A DNA stretch of 64,000 nucleotides from Laterigemmans sp052161645 (GTDB lineage Bacteria > Planctomycetota > Planctomycetia > Pirellulales > Pirellulaceae): the NCBI GenBank assembly GCA_052161645.1, contig CP197414.1, one strand, 5' to 3'. Below, piece by piece: positions 32,976 through 42,200 of the stretch. Both the position numbers and the translations under genes were made by a program. The notes under the pieces were generated by a model that worked only from the letters and a program-made list of their open reading frames with translations, had not been told where the DNA came from and made no database searches. Within the stretch, counting starts at the first letter, position 1; each line of letters starts with the position of its first letter.

Positions 32976-33925
32976 GGACTGTACCTTCTAATTGCTCACT
33001 CCGCCCTATCGATTCATCCAGATTCTGGAGAGGAGTTTAATCGCTGTGGTAAAACCGAATGGTAAGATGAGGTCAAAGACAAAAAAACTGCTGAGTGGTT
33101 GGCGAGGAATCTCTTTTCCATGGGTGGGCGGACGCTCGACGAACGGCACCAATCACCTCGCCGCGACGGGAGATCTTTCATTTCAAAACGGGTGTAGTCT
33201 CAGCAGGGCGCAGATTCTCGAATAATTAAATTGCGTCGGGTTCGAGCCTGTTGTAACCTCGAATCGGTATTTCAGGAAAAGGGCGTCCTGCGTCACACTA
33301 ATGTTGCAAAATAAAAACGGCAACAACAGCGTAATCGCTGGGGACACCAGCACGCAACGGATGCTCAGCGAAATGGCTCTCGCCCACGAAATCGTCGAGC
33401 AGGTCTTCCAGGCGATTCGACCTCAAATTGTCGATGCCGTCGATGGATTCCTGGGCCAATCGATTTCCGCCGGGCTTGCCCCGGGCTGGGATCACAATTG
33501 GTAAGCTACCAAGTTGGGACAACACCGCGTCGAATTGCCGGTCGGCGAACCGCAACAGGAACAAGCGATTTTCCAGTCCAATCGTCTCTGTTTATTGTAG
33601 GCGATTGGCAAAATTAAATCCTGAGGCCGCGTGGTGCTGGTAGGTCGGTTGGATGACCGACTCGAACGCTCCCGGCGGCCTGTTTTCGTCAGTGGAAGGT
33701 TAAGGCGGAGCGAAGGTAGTTGCCTGAAGCAGGAGGATATCGCTTCCTTTGGATCGCTTGAAAAGTAAGGATATCCAAACGAGATAGCATGCGTCAAAGT
33801 CTCGGAGTCTCCCTTGCTGGTCGGCCTGAACCCTCTGATCTGGCCGTTTGCGTTAACTGGCGTGTCGACGTTAGCCGAGAGAGTTCGAGCGTATTCGTTG
33901 TTGGGCTCGAGATGGCGGCAAAACC
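32976..33925. other. 950-base stretch without a supportable gene
   Basis: Several short frames overlap on both strands, none with recognisable motifs or good starts. A frame at 33301-33504 reads somewhat protein-like (ALAHEIVEQVFQAIRPQIVDAV) and its antisense does too (NRLEDLLDDFVGESHFAEH), so a fragment of an old gene is possible. Composition and lack of genes fit with the neighbouring pseudogenes: this looks like a decay zone. Confidence 0.4.
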
Positions 33926-34188
33926 ATGAACGCAACACTGTCCGATCTACCCAGTACGCTTTCGCCAACGCCCGGTGACGCCGAGTTGGCGAGAGTCTCT
34001 AGCCGCGCGGTCGCGGAACTTGTCGCTCACGAAAGCGAGGGCACCTTGCGGTTGTTTGCCAAGCTGGGAACGAAGAAAACCGAGATCGTGATTCCATCGT
34101 CGGCAATCCAGCTTCTCGGTGCCGTTCTCACCGAATTTGCCAAAGGCAACGCGGTCACGATGTACCCAGTGCATGCTGAGTTGACGAC
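33926..34188 (+). pseudogene. Truncated excisionase-family (HTH) antitoxin
   Basis: ATG 33926 opens a frame whose first 87 codons look like the N-terminus of the HTH antitoxins that pair with PIN toxins: ELARVSSRAVAELVAHESEG, KTEIVIPSSAIQLLGAVL, and MYPVHAELTT. In the family this is followed by the helix-turn-helix (typically QEAADLLNVSRP). Here sequence changes after ELTT to HAGSSPRCFGTC and stops at 34228, because toxin-gene sequence follows in another frame. The DNA-binding half is therefore lost. Confidence 0.6.
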
Positions 34189-34419
34189 GCATGCGGGCTC
34201 TTCCCCGCGCTGCTTTGGGACCTGTTGATGCGGCTTGCGATGACCTGGCTCTCTCGGGCTCGATGGTCTTCGATGATCAATGATGAATGGACTCGGAGTG
34301 TCTTGCGAGTTAGACCCGATCTGACGGAAGGGCAAATGTCTCGCATTCGTCAGTTGATGGCTTCGCATGTGCTTGATGCCGTGGTGGCTAGTTGCGTACG
34401 TGGCGAGTCAAATACTTGA
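34180..34419 (+). pseudogene. Fragment of a PIN-domain toxin joined to the antitoxin remnant
   Basis: In the frame of 34186 the DNA reads DACGLFPALLWDLLMRLAMT, then ARWSSMINDEWTRSVLRVRP and DLTEGQMSRIRQLMASHVLD. That is the first half of a PIN ribonuclease, with Asp at the first catalytic site (DAC) and the Glu of INDEW. The toxin's first codons, including its start, are missing; a TGA precedes by three codons. After HVLDAVV similarity ends, at the stop of the DUF1570 gene (34388). So a deletion fused antitoxin codon about 87 to toxin codon about 5, and a second event removed the toxin's C-terminal half. Confidence 0.6.
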
Positions 34420-35536
34420 TGAATTGTCGATCCAGCGTTGCCAAGTCGACACCCATCGCATCTTGAAAAGCTTGCACGCGAGCCCGTGGATCGGGGCTTT
34501 GCATCAAGGGACTTTTTGATAACGTTTCCAAGTACTTCAAGTATTCTTTGCGGCGGGCGCGGAGGAGAAAATAGTTGAGCGCCCAAGCTTCGGCGTAGGC
34601 CGCCGGTGCTGTCGACGGATTGCGAAAACGATTGTCATCGCGGATCAGTGTGGCCAGCGAATCTGCTGGTCGTTGCCGGGAATAGAGCACGAACCGCTCT
34701 AAATTAACCATGTTGATGCCGCCGATATTTCGCCAGCCACGGGCGCTACTGTCGGGGGTTTCGAAATAGGTCGCCAGCCCCTCGCTGACCCAGTAGGGAT
34801 TGTCGGCCATCCGCCGCTGCAAACCGCTGTTGTAAGAAAGTTGATGCACCGCCTCGTGGATCAGCGTGGCCACCCGCCGCTCGGCATTATCCAAGTAGTA
34901 CAGCATCATGCGATTCGACTGCAGGTTGTAATAGCCGATTACTGAATCGACCAAATCACCTACCTCCGGACGCGCGAATTGGGCAAAGCTTTGCTGGTCG
35001 GCGAAGACGAGTGCGACCAGGGGAAACTCGGCCTCGTCTAATTGCCGGCCCTTGTTTTTCCAGTACGTATAAAATCCGGAGTGGGCCTGTTCGAAGAGGC
35101 TGCCGACCCACTGCACGTAGACGTCTGGCGTGTTGTGACAAATCACGTAGTTGGCGGTCTGGTAGATGCGAAACCCGGGAGGCAGCTCTTTCAGTAGCCG
35201 TTGGCCCGCTTCTTCGTTGGTGATGGGAGTCAGCGGAGTCGCGTCGCTGCTGCGGGAGATTAGCCTTTCGGGTTGGACCGTCCACAATTTGCCGTCATCG
35301 GCCAACAGCAGGAAACCGCCGTCGGCGGCCGTCACCAAAATTTCGCCAATGACCGACAATTCATCATCGCGATCGGGATACGGACGAAAGGTAATCGTTT
35401 CAACCGCCACAGCCAATTGCGGTGCAGTGCACTGGCAAATTACCAGCAACATCAACAGTCCCAACGCTTTGCCTGGCAGCTGGTCGACGGTTCTCCTCTG
35501 CAATGCAAATCTTGTCAATGCAAATCTTGTCCACAT
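34388..35536 (-). CDS. DUF1570 putative exported metallopeptidase
   Basis: 382 residues, ATG 35536 with GGAAGG upstream. A hydrophobic signal (LGLLMLLVICQCTAPQLAVA, about 26-45) follows a 15-bp tandem duplication that repeats TRFAL at residues 3-12. The family's zinc-type motif is LIHEAVHQLSYNSGL (about 230-244), then VSEGLATYFETP with the likely third-ligand Glu. TDVYVQWVGSLFEQ and VALVFADQQSFAQFA are other DUF1570 blocks. The family is abundant in planctomycetes; activity is inferred from the motif. A second member lies at 57690. Confidence 0.82.
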   Translation of the reverse strand: MWTRFALTRFALQRRTVDQLPGKALGLLMLLVICQCTAPQLAVAVETITFRPYPDRDDELSVIGEILVTAADGGFLLLADDGKLWTVQPERLISRSSDATPLTPITNEEAGQRLLKELPPGFRIYQTANYVICHNTPDVYVQWVGSLFEQAHSGFYTYWKNKGRQLDEAEFPLVALVFADQQSFAQFARPEVGDLVDSVIGYYNLQSNRMMLYYLDNAERRVATLIHEAVHQLSYNSGLQRRMADNPYWVSEGLATYFETPDSSARGWRNIGGINMVNLERFVLYSRQRPADSLATLIRDDNRFRNPSTAPAAYAEAWALNYFLLRARRKEYLKYLETLSKSPLMQSPDPRARVQAFQDAMGVDLATLDRQFIKYLTRHVRN

Positions 35537-35610
35537 GAACGACGTTACCTTCCCTAAAAACGAACGATGCAGCTTGGTTCACGAATCTCCGCCACCGGTC
35601 TCTCGGCTCT

Positions 35611-37116
35611 CTATCTTAACAGCCGGGCGACGCCAGCGGTAATGATGCCGACGCAAAACGCCGCGAACAGGGCTAAACCGGCTTCGTGATTGCGGACACC
35701 ACTGTGCAGCAGACCAAACAACCGGCTGGCGATCGTCGTCACGCTCGGCGGTAAGACCAGCAAAGTCGCTGAGAGATCGGCAAAGGCCACCAGGATCACC
35801 GCCAAGCTGGCCAGCAGCAACGCGCGACGCAGCCGGGGTGCCTCGATCCGGATAATCCGTGTCCAAGTTCCGCTGCCATCCAGCATGGCGCACTCGTTGA
35901 CGGCCGGGTCCAACAATCGATAACCGCCTCGCATGATTAAATAAGCGGCTGGCAGGGCGCGAGGCAGTAACGCCACGATGCTGGGGATTAACGTGTGGTC
36001 ATAAACGGCCCCCAAGCTGTCGCGATTGAACAGCCAAATGACCACCAGACTGACAACCGGTCCCGGGATCATGGCCAGCATTAAACAGCCGATAAAGTTG
36101 AGCTGCCGGAGCCAGCGATGGGAGTTTGCCGCGGCAGCCATCAGCCAGGCCAGAGGCAGCGTCAACAGCCAAGTAAACAAAGCTAATTGCACGCTCCAGC
36201 GAAACTCTTGCTGGAACATCCCCGGCGCTGTCAGCAGCGTGTTGACGGCCACCGACCAGGAGAACCCAGCAACGCCCACTTGCCCGCCTGCTGGTGTTTC
36301 CCCACCTGCTGCGGGCAGCACGACGGTCCAGCCCGCTTTGACCACCAGTGCGCTGATCGGCACGACCGCCACCAGCAGCGATCCCAGCAGAGCTACGCAG
36401 ATCGCCACACCGTGCAGACTCCGGCTGCTGGGGCGAGTCGTCTGCGAGGCTTCGCCGCTGCCCCGTCGCGACCAATCCCAGCGAGCCAAGCCGCGACGGC
36501 TGAGCATCCACAGCGGGACGGCCAGCAGAAGCGGCAGCATGACGCTGGTTAAGACCGGAACGCCTTGCGGTTGCAACGCGTAAACCTTGTAGACCTCGTC
36601 GGCTAACGTTCGCACGCCGTACAGATCGGCGACCGTCATCTCCGTCGCCGCCATTATCGCCGACCAGACGACGGCTGCCAAAATCCAGCTGCCGGCAATC
36701 GGCAAGGCGACCAGCCAATCACGTCGCCAATTGTTTAAGTGCAAGCTGGCCGCCTCGTGCAGTGATCTGGGCAATTGTCCCATTGCCAAGTAGGTCGCCA
36801 GGCTGACCCAGCTTGCACCATAGGTGCCGTGAATCCAGCTGCTGGCCAGCAAGCCGCGAAACCAGAAACGCGTTCCCCCTTGAATCAGCGGGAACCAACC
36901 AAATTTTCCCGCCGTTCCTTCCCAGCCGGCCGCGTGCAAGTAGAGCGGCATAGCCAACATCGAGACGCAAGCGACGAATGCCAACTGTCCCAGCAACCGA
37001 CCACCGCCGCGGCTCATGCGAAGCACGCCGATGGACCAGCCCCACAGCACCCCCAGGGGCACAGCAATCAACGTGCTGAGCGCTATAAGTGCTATAGTCA
37101 GTAAAAACGGCTGCAT
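35611..37116 (-). CDS. Double-domain ABC transporter permease (iron(III)/thiamine type)
   Basis: 501 residues from ATG 37116 (a TTG five codons upstream is possible), with about twelve hydrophobic segments in two similar halves, as in FbpB/ThiP. Each half carries an EAA-like cytoplasmic loop: LHEAASLHLNNWRRDWLVALP (about 120) and NECAMLDGSGTWTRIIRIEAP (about 415). The latter departs from EAA to ECA. No substrate-binding protein or ATPase is adjacent, so the substrate is unknown and the permease would have to use components encoded elsewhere. It is between DUF1570 and the divergent UbiB gene. Confidence 0.82.
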   Translation of the reverse strand: MQPFLLTIALIALSTLIAVPLGVLWGWSIGVLRMSRGGGRLLGQLAFVACVSMLAMPLYLHAAGWEGTAGKFGWFPLIQGGTRFWFRGLLASSWIHGTYGASWVSLATYLAMGQLPRSLHEAASLHLNNWRRDWLVALPIAGSWILAAVVWSAIMAATEMTVADLYGVRTLADEVYKVYALQPQGVPVLTSVMLPLLLAVPLWMLSRRGLARWDWSRRGSGEASQTTRPSSRSLHGVAICVALLGSLLVAVVPISALVVKAGWTVVLPAAGGETPAGGQVGVAGFSWSVAVNTLLTAPGMFQQEFRWSVQLALFTWLLTLPLAWLMAAAANSHRWLRQLNFIGCLMLAMIPGPVVSLVVIWLFNRDSLGAVYDHTLIPSIVALLPRALPAAYLIMRGGYRLLDPAVNECAMLDGSGTWTRIIRIEAPRLRRALLLASLAVILVAFADLSATLLVLPPSVTTIASRLFGLLHSGVRNHEAGLALFAAFCVGIITAGVARLLR

Positions 37117-37252
37117 GATTTTGTGAGCCAACTAGAGAAAATCGTGCGAAACCCACGCAACCCAGTAAACTTGTAAGTTACTCGACACACTCTGCTTCTG
37201 CGCAACGCAAATTGAGCCGATTTGGCGGCCCGCCCGCCTCGCTGCTTTCCTT

Positions 37253-39055
37253 ATGAAAATATCCTCGATTCCCCAACTGTACCGCAACCTACGCCGTTGG
37301 CAGGAGATCTTGGCTGTCTTGCAGCGTTACGGCCTGGCCGATTGGCTCAGCCATTTTCCCCGTTTGCCGTTTCGCGAATATCTTAAAGATCGCGATGGCC
37401 AGCCGCTCGCTAGCCAATCACGCGAAGTTCGCATCCGCAAGGCCTTGTGTGAGCTGGGGCCGACATTCATCAAGCTGGGGCAAATGCTGGCCTCCCGCAG
37501 CGATCTGGTCGGTTTACCGCTGGCCGAAGAGTTAAAGCATTTGCGTGCCAATGTCCCCCCCGACCCGCCCGGGACTGTGCTGAAGATTCTCCAGCATGAA
37601 TTGGGCGATTTGGCCGCCACCGAGTTGGCTGATTTTTGTTCCACACCGCTGGCGGCCGCGTCGATTGGCCAAGTCCACACGGCCAAGCTCCGCGATGGTA
37701 CCGAAGTGGTGTTGAAGATCCAGCGGGACCAAATTGAATCGACCGTTCATCAAGACCTGGACGTCTTGGCGGGACTCGCCCAGTTGGCCGAGCGAGTTCC
37801 CGGGCTGGCCGCTTGGGGGCCGGTGGAGATGGTCAACCAACTCAGTCCGATGCTCCGCCGCGAACTTGATTTCCAACGCGAGCAACGTCACCTAAGCCAG
37901 TTTGCCGATTTTTTCGCCGCCGACCCGCGAGTTCAAATCCCCCGCCCGATCGAATTTCTCTGCACGCGGCGGGTGCTCACCATGACGCGTTTTCACGGCC
38001 AGTCGTTGGACCAGTGGATCGCGGTTTCGGAGCCCCCTTCGCCGTTGTCTCGGGTCAGCAATCATGGCCCGGCTGCCGGTAATGGTTCCGCCGCTGGTGA
38101 TGGAACTCCTGCCGCAGCGGATGCGGTTTTGACGTTGCCGAATCAACACCTTGAGCTGGGCGAGCAGATCACGCGTTGTTACATGCGGATGTTGTTCGAG
38201 TTGGGCATGTTCCACGCCGACCCCCATCCGGGAAATCTGATGTTGCTCGCAGATGGCCGCTTGGGGATCCTCGACTTTGGCATGGTCGGCCGCATTGACG
38301 ATCGCTTGCGGGATGCCATTGAACAAATTCTGATCGCTATCGCCGCCGCCGATCACCGCTCGCTGGTGCGGTTGTTAAAGCGGATGGGCAACGCTCCGGC
38401 GACCCTCGATGAAGCCGCTTTTTCGATCGATGTTTCCGAATACATCGCCAATTACGGGCGGCAAGAGTTGGCCCGTTTCGATATGACCTCAGCCCTCAAC
38501 GATTTGTCCAGCATTCTCCATCGCCATGGAATCAAATTGCCGCACCAATCGGCGTTGTTGCTGAAGATGCTGATCTCCTTGGAAGGAACGCTGCGTGGGC
38601 TGCAAGCTGATTTTGATTCGTTGGCCGTGATTCGACAATTTGTCCGTCAGGCAATGTGGCGGAGATTGCACCCCAAGCGTCGTTTGTTGCAAGCCAAAAG
38701 GATCTACCTCGAAGCGGAGCATTTTCTCGAAGAGGCCCCCGACCACGTGTTGCAGCTGTTGGACCTGGCCCGCAAAGGCGAACTTCGCGTCCATCTGGAA
38801 CATCAACGACTCAGCCCCTCCGTGAATCGACTTGTCTTGGGGTTGATTTCCAGCGCGCTCTTTTTGGGCTCTTCGCTGCTGCTCTCCCAAGAGGTCCCGC
38901 CCCTGCTCTTCCCCGAGTCGACGTTCCTGGGGCTGACGCGGATCAGCATCTTTGGCTTGGCTGGCTGCCTGTTGAGTCTGCTGGAGATGTTGAGGCTGAT
39001 GTGGGCGATCCGCCAAAGTGGCGCGCTGACGCGTGGTGAAGACAAATCTCTGTAA
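37253..39055 (+). CDS. UbiB/ABC1/ADCK atypical kinase-like protein
   Basis: 600 residues. The KxGQ motif is in LGPTFIKLGQMLASRSDLVG (75-94), the alanine-rich nucleotide loop in PLAAASIGQVHTAKL, a Lys in EVVLKIQRD, the catalytic loop in FHADPHPGNLMLL and the metal-binding DFG in LGILDFGMVGRID. Two C-terminal membrane helices (LVLGLISSALFLGSSLLL, ISIFGLAGCLLSLLEML) are as in UbiB. A low-complexity loop rich in Gly, Ala and Asp (about 268-290) sits between the N-lobe and the catalytic loop. UbiB proteins support ubiquinone/lipid distribution or synthesis; planctomycetes use menaquinone, so the exact role is open. Confidence 0.9.
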   Translation: MKISSIPQLYRNLRRWQEILAVLQRYGLADWLSHFPRLPFREYLKDRDGQPLASQSREVRIRKALCELGPTFIKLGQMLASRSDLVGLPLAEELKHLRANVPPDPPGTVLKILQHELGDLAATELADFCSTPLAAASIGQVHTAKLRDGTEVVLKIQRDQIESTVHQDLDVLAGLAQLAERVPGLAAWGPVEMVNQLSPMLRRELDFQREQRHLSQFADFFAADPRVQIPRPIEFLCTRRVLTMTRFHGQSLDQWIAVSEPPSPLSRVSNHGPAAGNGSAAGDGTPAAADAVLTLPNQHLELGEQITRCYMRMLFELGMFHADPHPGNLMLLADGRLGILDFGMVGRIDDRLRDAIEQILIAIAAADHRSLVRLLKRMGNAPATLDEAAFSIDVSEYIANYGRQELARFDMTSALNDLSSILHRHGIKLPHQSALLLKMLISLEGTLRGLQADFDSLAVIRQFVRQAMWRRLHPKRRLLQAKRIYLEAEHFLEEAPDHVLQLLDLARKGELRVHLEHQRLSPSVNRLVLGLISSALFLGSSLLLSQEVPPLLFPESTFLGLTRISIFGLAGCLLSLLEMLRLMWAIRQSGALTRGEDKSL

Positions 39056-39061
39056 AGCTAC

Positions 39062-39451
39062 CTAAGCTGCTTCGGCGTCGTCCAGCCGCACGCCCAAATC
39101 TTTTAACACCCGTTCGACTTCGTCATTGAGCGCGTCGAGTTGCAGTAGCACGGCGTCTTGGCGTCGCTCCAGTTCGGCCAGCAATCCGCCGGGTGAATCG
39201 TCGGCGTCCGTCTCATCCGCATCATCAGCGATTTCCAGTTCCAGATGGCCCGCCAGCTGGGGGTCTGATTGCGGTTCCGATTGGGTTGCCTGCTGCACCT
39301 CCGCTGCCAATTCGCTTAAGCTCTCCACCACCTCGTGTTCGAGCAATTGGTCTTCGTCCAGCATCTGCTCTGTGGAGTCATTTTCCTGCGGTCCGAGTTC
39401 GGGGAACTGCTGGGCATCGTCATCGGGAGAAAAGCACTTGAGGTGTGACAT
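39062..39451 (-). CDS. Acidic coiled-coil protein of unknown function
   Basis: 129 residues from ATG 39451 (MSHLKCFSPDDDAQQFPELGP). Strongly acidic (e.g. DDADETDADDSPGG), then a helical C-terminus predicted to coil (LLAELERRQDAVLLQLDALNDEVERVLKDLG). No signal or membrane segment. It converges with the UbiB gene with six bases between stops. No family recognised. Confidence 0.55.
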   Translation of the reverse strand: MSHLKCFSPDDDAQQFPELGPQENDSTEQMLDEDQLLEHEVVESLSELAAEVQQATQSEPQSDPQLAGHLELEIADDADETDADDSPGGLLAELERRQDAVLLQLDALNDEVERVLKDLGVRLDDAEAA

Positions 39452-39877
39452 TCTGGCGTTGCCCTGGCGTAACTGATGCAATCGTTAACGTTGCGGTGAC
39501 CGTTAACCTTCGCCCTTTGCATCGGAGCGATCTTGGCGGGCAGTTGAGCATGCCGGCGAAATTCCACCTCGGCGACTTGCGTCACCTGGGGTGTTTAGGA
39601 AGCATTTAAGGCTCGCTTTCGGCTGGCGGTTAGTTGCTTATGGGGGTGTGGGTTGGCCGCATTGGCTGGTTCCAGGTGGTGTGGACTGATCCGAACTGGT
39701 GTTTGGAACGGTAGCTGCTGAAAAATACGAATAAAATTCCGACAAAAAAGGGGGCGCTGGAGTTGCCCGCGTACGATCCTGGTTGGTAACCTTTGCTGTT
39801 TGTTGGAGCAGGTCTAATTTCTGTATCAGGTTCCTTTCTGTTGGAGGGCCCTACCGAGATATGTCTAGGGAGAATCG
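39452..39877. other. Leader region of rpsU and gap
   Basis: 426 bases before the S21 gene. No gene or clear repeat. AAAAAAGGGGGCGC at about 39745 and a purine-rich AGGGAGA (39867-39873) directly before the S21 start are the only notable sites. The S21 promoter is expected here. Confidence 0.4.
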
Positions 39878-40072
39878 ATGGTCAAGTTAGTTGTCCGAGA
39901 TCGGGAGACGATTCAAGAAGCCGTTCGCCGTTTCCGAAAACTAGTCGAACGTAGCGGAATCAAGAAAGAGATGCGACGCCGGGAGTATTACGAAAAGCCC
40001 AGCGAAACACGTCGTCGCTCACGATTAAGAGCTGAGCGTCGATCGCGTCGCACCCGCATGTTGGCCAACTAA
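39878..40072 (+). CDS. rpsU: 30S ribosomal protein S21
   Basis: 64 residues, highly basic, ATG 39878 after AGGGAGA. VVRDRETIQEAVRRFRKLVE and SGIKKEMRRREYYEKPSETR are the S21 signature; the C-terminus is Arg-rich (RRRSRLRAERRSRRTRML). S21 binds the 30S platform near the anti-Shine-Dalgarno region and helps initiation. It is monocistronic here and followed by a tRNA gene 152 bases on. Confidence 0.95.
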   Translation: MVKLVVRDRETIQEAVRRFRKLVERSGIKKEMRRREYYEKPSETRRRSRLRAERRSRRTRMLAN

Positions 40073-40224
40073 GACGCCCGAATGTGGATTGAGAACAAAC
40101 AGCGAAACACGGCAAGCCAAGTCGAAACGGTCCGATCGGCGGGTTGTTTCACCGGCATTTGATCCACTTGGCCAGAGAGACTTGTGCAAAATAACGAATG
40201 GATTAATCATTCGTCAGCACTCAC

Positions 40225-40302
<78 letters not shown>

Positions 40303-40328
40303 AATTGGTTCTTTCAGACGATGATAAG

Positions 40329-40351
40329 GCCTAGTTCTCACTAGGCTTTTT
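40329..40351 (+). terminator. Rho-independent terminator after tRNA-Val
   Basis: GCCTAG (40329-40334), a six-base loop, CTAGGC (40341-40346) and a run of five T. It lies 31 bases after the tRNA and fits the end of its transcript. Confidence 0.85.
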
Positions 40352-40404
40352 CTTTGCGCCGTGAAGATTGTCGAACCGCTGTGCCGGCTGTTTGAAGATC
40401 CGCA

Positions 40405-40455
40405 ATCGCCGGTGTCTCGGCTTCAGCCGGTCGGTTTTTGCGGCGAATCGCCTAA
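40405..40455. repeat. Left half of a dispersed repeat cut by the insertion sequence
   Basis: GTGTCTCGGCTTCAGCCGGTC and, after a diverged stretch, GAATCGCCTAA match the left part of the complete copy at 19272-19310. The repeat continues at 42111 on the other side of the IS with CAGGCTAGACACCAGCGCAC and GCTGA. No obvious target-site duplication is present at the junctions. Confidence 0.7.
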
Positions 40456-42109
40456 AGAGATCGTCCAGCTTACAGCGATGCGTTTTCACTGCGTTTTTCG
40501 CGGTTGTATAGCGTCAAGGTGTTCTGAGCGAGCGCCAGCAGGCCCACCTCGGCTCGTACCCGAGCTAATCCGTGACCGTGTTGAGTAGCCTGATTGCGGT
40601 GGAGCTTTCCGTCGCCAAAACTTCTTTCAACTGATGAACCACGCTTCCCTCGACTCTGGCGACCCGCTTCACCTGACATCTTTTCCTTTTGCGCATCCAG
40701 TAGATGCTGTTCTTTCTGGCGGCTGATGGTCCGACGTTTTGAGCCATTACCCAAGCACTTGAACGCTAGTGGACAACCCAAGCAATTTTCCTTCGACTGC
40801 TCAAAACGCAGTTCCGGTACCATGCGTCCACAGGCGCGGGGAAGCTGCACGGTACGTACTAGTTTCATCGCATGGCCACCAGGGCAGCGCAGCTCGCCGG
40901 TGGATCGATCAAAGTCGAATTCGCCTGAGGGTATTTGGAGTTGACCGTTGGCCAGTTTACGTTGCTGCATGATGTTGTCCTGAACCGGTGCCCACAAATC
41001 AATTCCCAACCGCTCACAATCCTTCAAATCAAGAATCGAGCAGTAGCCGGCGTCGGCATGAATCGTCCGCAAGCAACCCTTGACGATACGTTGGCATTGC
41101 TCGATCATCGGTCCCAGGGTTGTGTTATCACTGTTTTGCCGAAACACTTCAAAACCTAAAATCACACCACTCTGGCAGTCGGTCATATACTGGATGTTAT
41201 AGAGCGGTCGGACCACGTCATATTTGTCTCGGCCAATCACCGCCTCGGGGTCAGCCGGACTTACGACCAGCTTGGCTTCATCGCGGCGATAACGTGAGTG
41301 AGCCTTGCGATTATCGCGGATTTTATCAAGCAATTCGCGTTTTGCTTGCCGCAGACTGTGCAATTGCCTGCCACGTCCTGCGGCGGTTTCAGCAATCCAC
41401 TTCGGGACCTTCTCGAGTGGCTTTGCGGCAGCGATCTGAAGCGGGTCGTCAATTGACCAGATCGCTCGTTTGAGTTTATTCAAGCGACGATTGATCTGCT
41501 TGAGATTGTAGATTTTGTGTCGTGACGCATTGGCCGAGGTGAACGTTCCATCCAAAGCGGCTTCGACGGGATCGACCAGCCCGTTATCGGTTGCATCATT
41601 GATGAGCTGCTGGTGGAGAGTATCGATGAACTTGCCAGCTCGGTCTCGAAAGTCGTACCAGGCTGAACGCGAGGGAGCGATGCCTTGGCCAACCAGCTTG
41701 CATTGATCTCTCGAGGTCGCGTCGCGAAACCACTGGGCCGGACTGGTCAGTCCGGCGAGGATCTGAACCAGCACAACGGCGAGCATCAATTCAGGCGGAT
41801 ACGGTTTCGATGCGGTACCTCGATACACCTCACGCAGTGTCTGCAAATCGAGGCGGCTGATGGTTCGCCGGACGGCCTGGACATGGGAATCGTCTTTGAG
41901 CTGCTCTTGGAGAGCAAGTAGTTCTGGGGAACCTTCCGCCAGGGGCGGATACTGGAATGCAGTTGTTTTTTGGTGACAGAGTCATTAGCTTTCAACTGGC
42001 CTCGTCGGAGTGACAATAAATCACTCGCACTCGTAGTGCGAACAGTCCACCCCGTGCGAGGCCAATTTTTTTTGCTAGCAAATCATAAGCTGTAAGCTGG
42101 ACGATCTCT
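40456..42109 (-). mobile_element. IS1182-like insertion sequence
   Basis: A 1,654-bp element with exact terminal inverted repeats: AGAGATCGTCCAGCTTACAG plus C at 40456-40476, complemented at 42089-42109. It carries a single transposase gene whose stop (40470-40472) falls inside the left repeat, and about 100 bases lie between the right repeat and the probable start. It split a dispersed intergenic repeat. No clear direct target duplication is seen. An A6 tract near the transposase start puts the N-terminal codons out of frame (see findings), so current activity is doubtful. Confidence 0.85.
40470..41846 (-). CDS. IS1182-family transposase (N-terminus possibly frameshifted)
   Basis: 458 residues in the continuous frame. 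The N-terminal DUF772-like part (YPPELMLAVVLVQILAGLTS, SAWYDFRDRAGKFID), the DDE domain with Asp in EAALDGTFTSANASRHK, Asp in IHADAGYCSILDLKDCERLG, and the C-terminal cysteine cluster (CPGGHAM, ENCLGCPLAFKCLGNGSKR) with the catalytic Glu in VERSFGDGKLHRNQA are all present. In-frame codons continue upstream to about 41970 and encode FQYPPLAEGSPELLALQEQL, but have no ATG. An ATG at 41985 would be in frame if the AAAAAA tract (41966-41971) had one base fewer. Confidence 0.85.
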   Translation of the reverse strand: MQTLREVYRGTASKPYPPELMLAVVLVQILAGLTSPAQWFRDATSRDQCKLVGQGIAPSRSAWYDFRDRAGKFIDTLHQQLINDATDNGLVDPVEAALDGTFTSANASRHKIYNLKQINRRLNKLKRAIWSIDDPLQIAAAKPLEKVPKWIAETAAGRGRQLHSLRQAKRELLDKIRDNRKAHSRYRRDEAKLVVSPADPEAVIGRDKYDVVRPLYNIQYMTDCQSGVILGFEVFRQNSDNTTLGPMIEQCQRIVKGCLRTIHADAGYCSILDLKDCERLGIDLWAPVQDNIMQQRKLANGQLQIPSGEFDFDRSTGELRCPGGHAMKLVRTVQLPRACGRMVPELRFEQSKENCLGCPLAFKCLGNGSKRRTISRQKEQHLLDAQKEKMSGEAGRQSRGKRGSSVERSFGDGKLHRNQATQHGHGLARVRAEVGLLALAQNTLTLYNREKRSENASL

Positions 42110-42110
42110 A

Positions 42111-42141
42111 CAGGCTAGACACCAGCGCACGCTGATGTCCC
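42111..42141. repeat. Right half of the split dispersed repeat
   Basis: CAGGCTAGACACCAGCGCAC followed by GCTGATG matches the right part of the repeat at 19310-19336 and the minus-strand units at 7028-7090. It starts two bases after the right end of the insertion sequence. Confidence 0.75.
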
Positions 42142-42200
42142 TGCTGTTTGTTGTCCAGGGATTGATTGGGGACAATCGGGTTACAATGGGCTTGGGATAG

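Noticed and set aside
40456..42109. Target-site duplication flanking the insertion sequence
   Set aside because: The bases beside the 20-bp ends (CTAA left, ACAG right) do not match.
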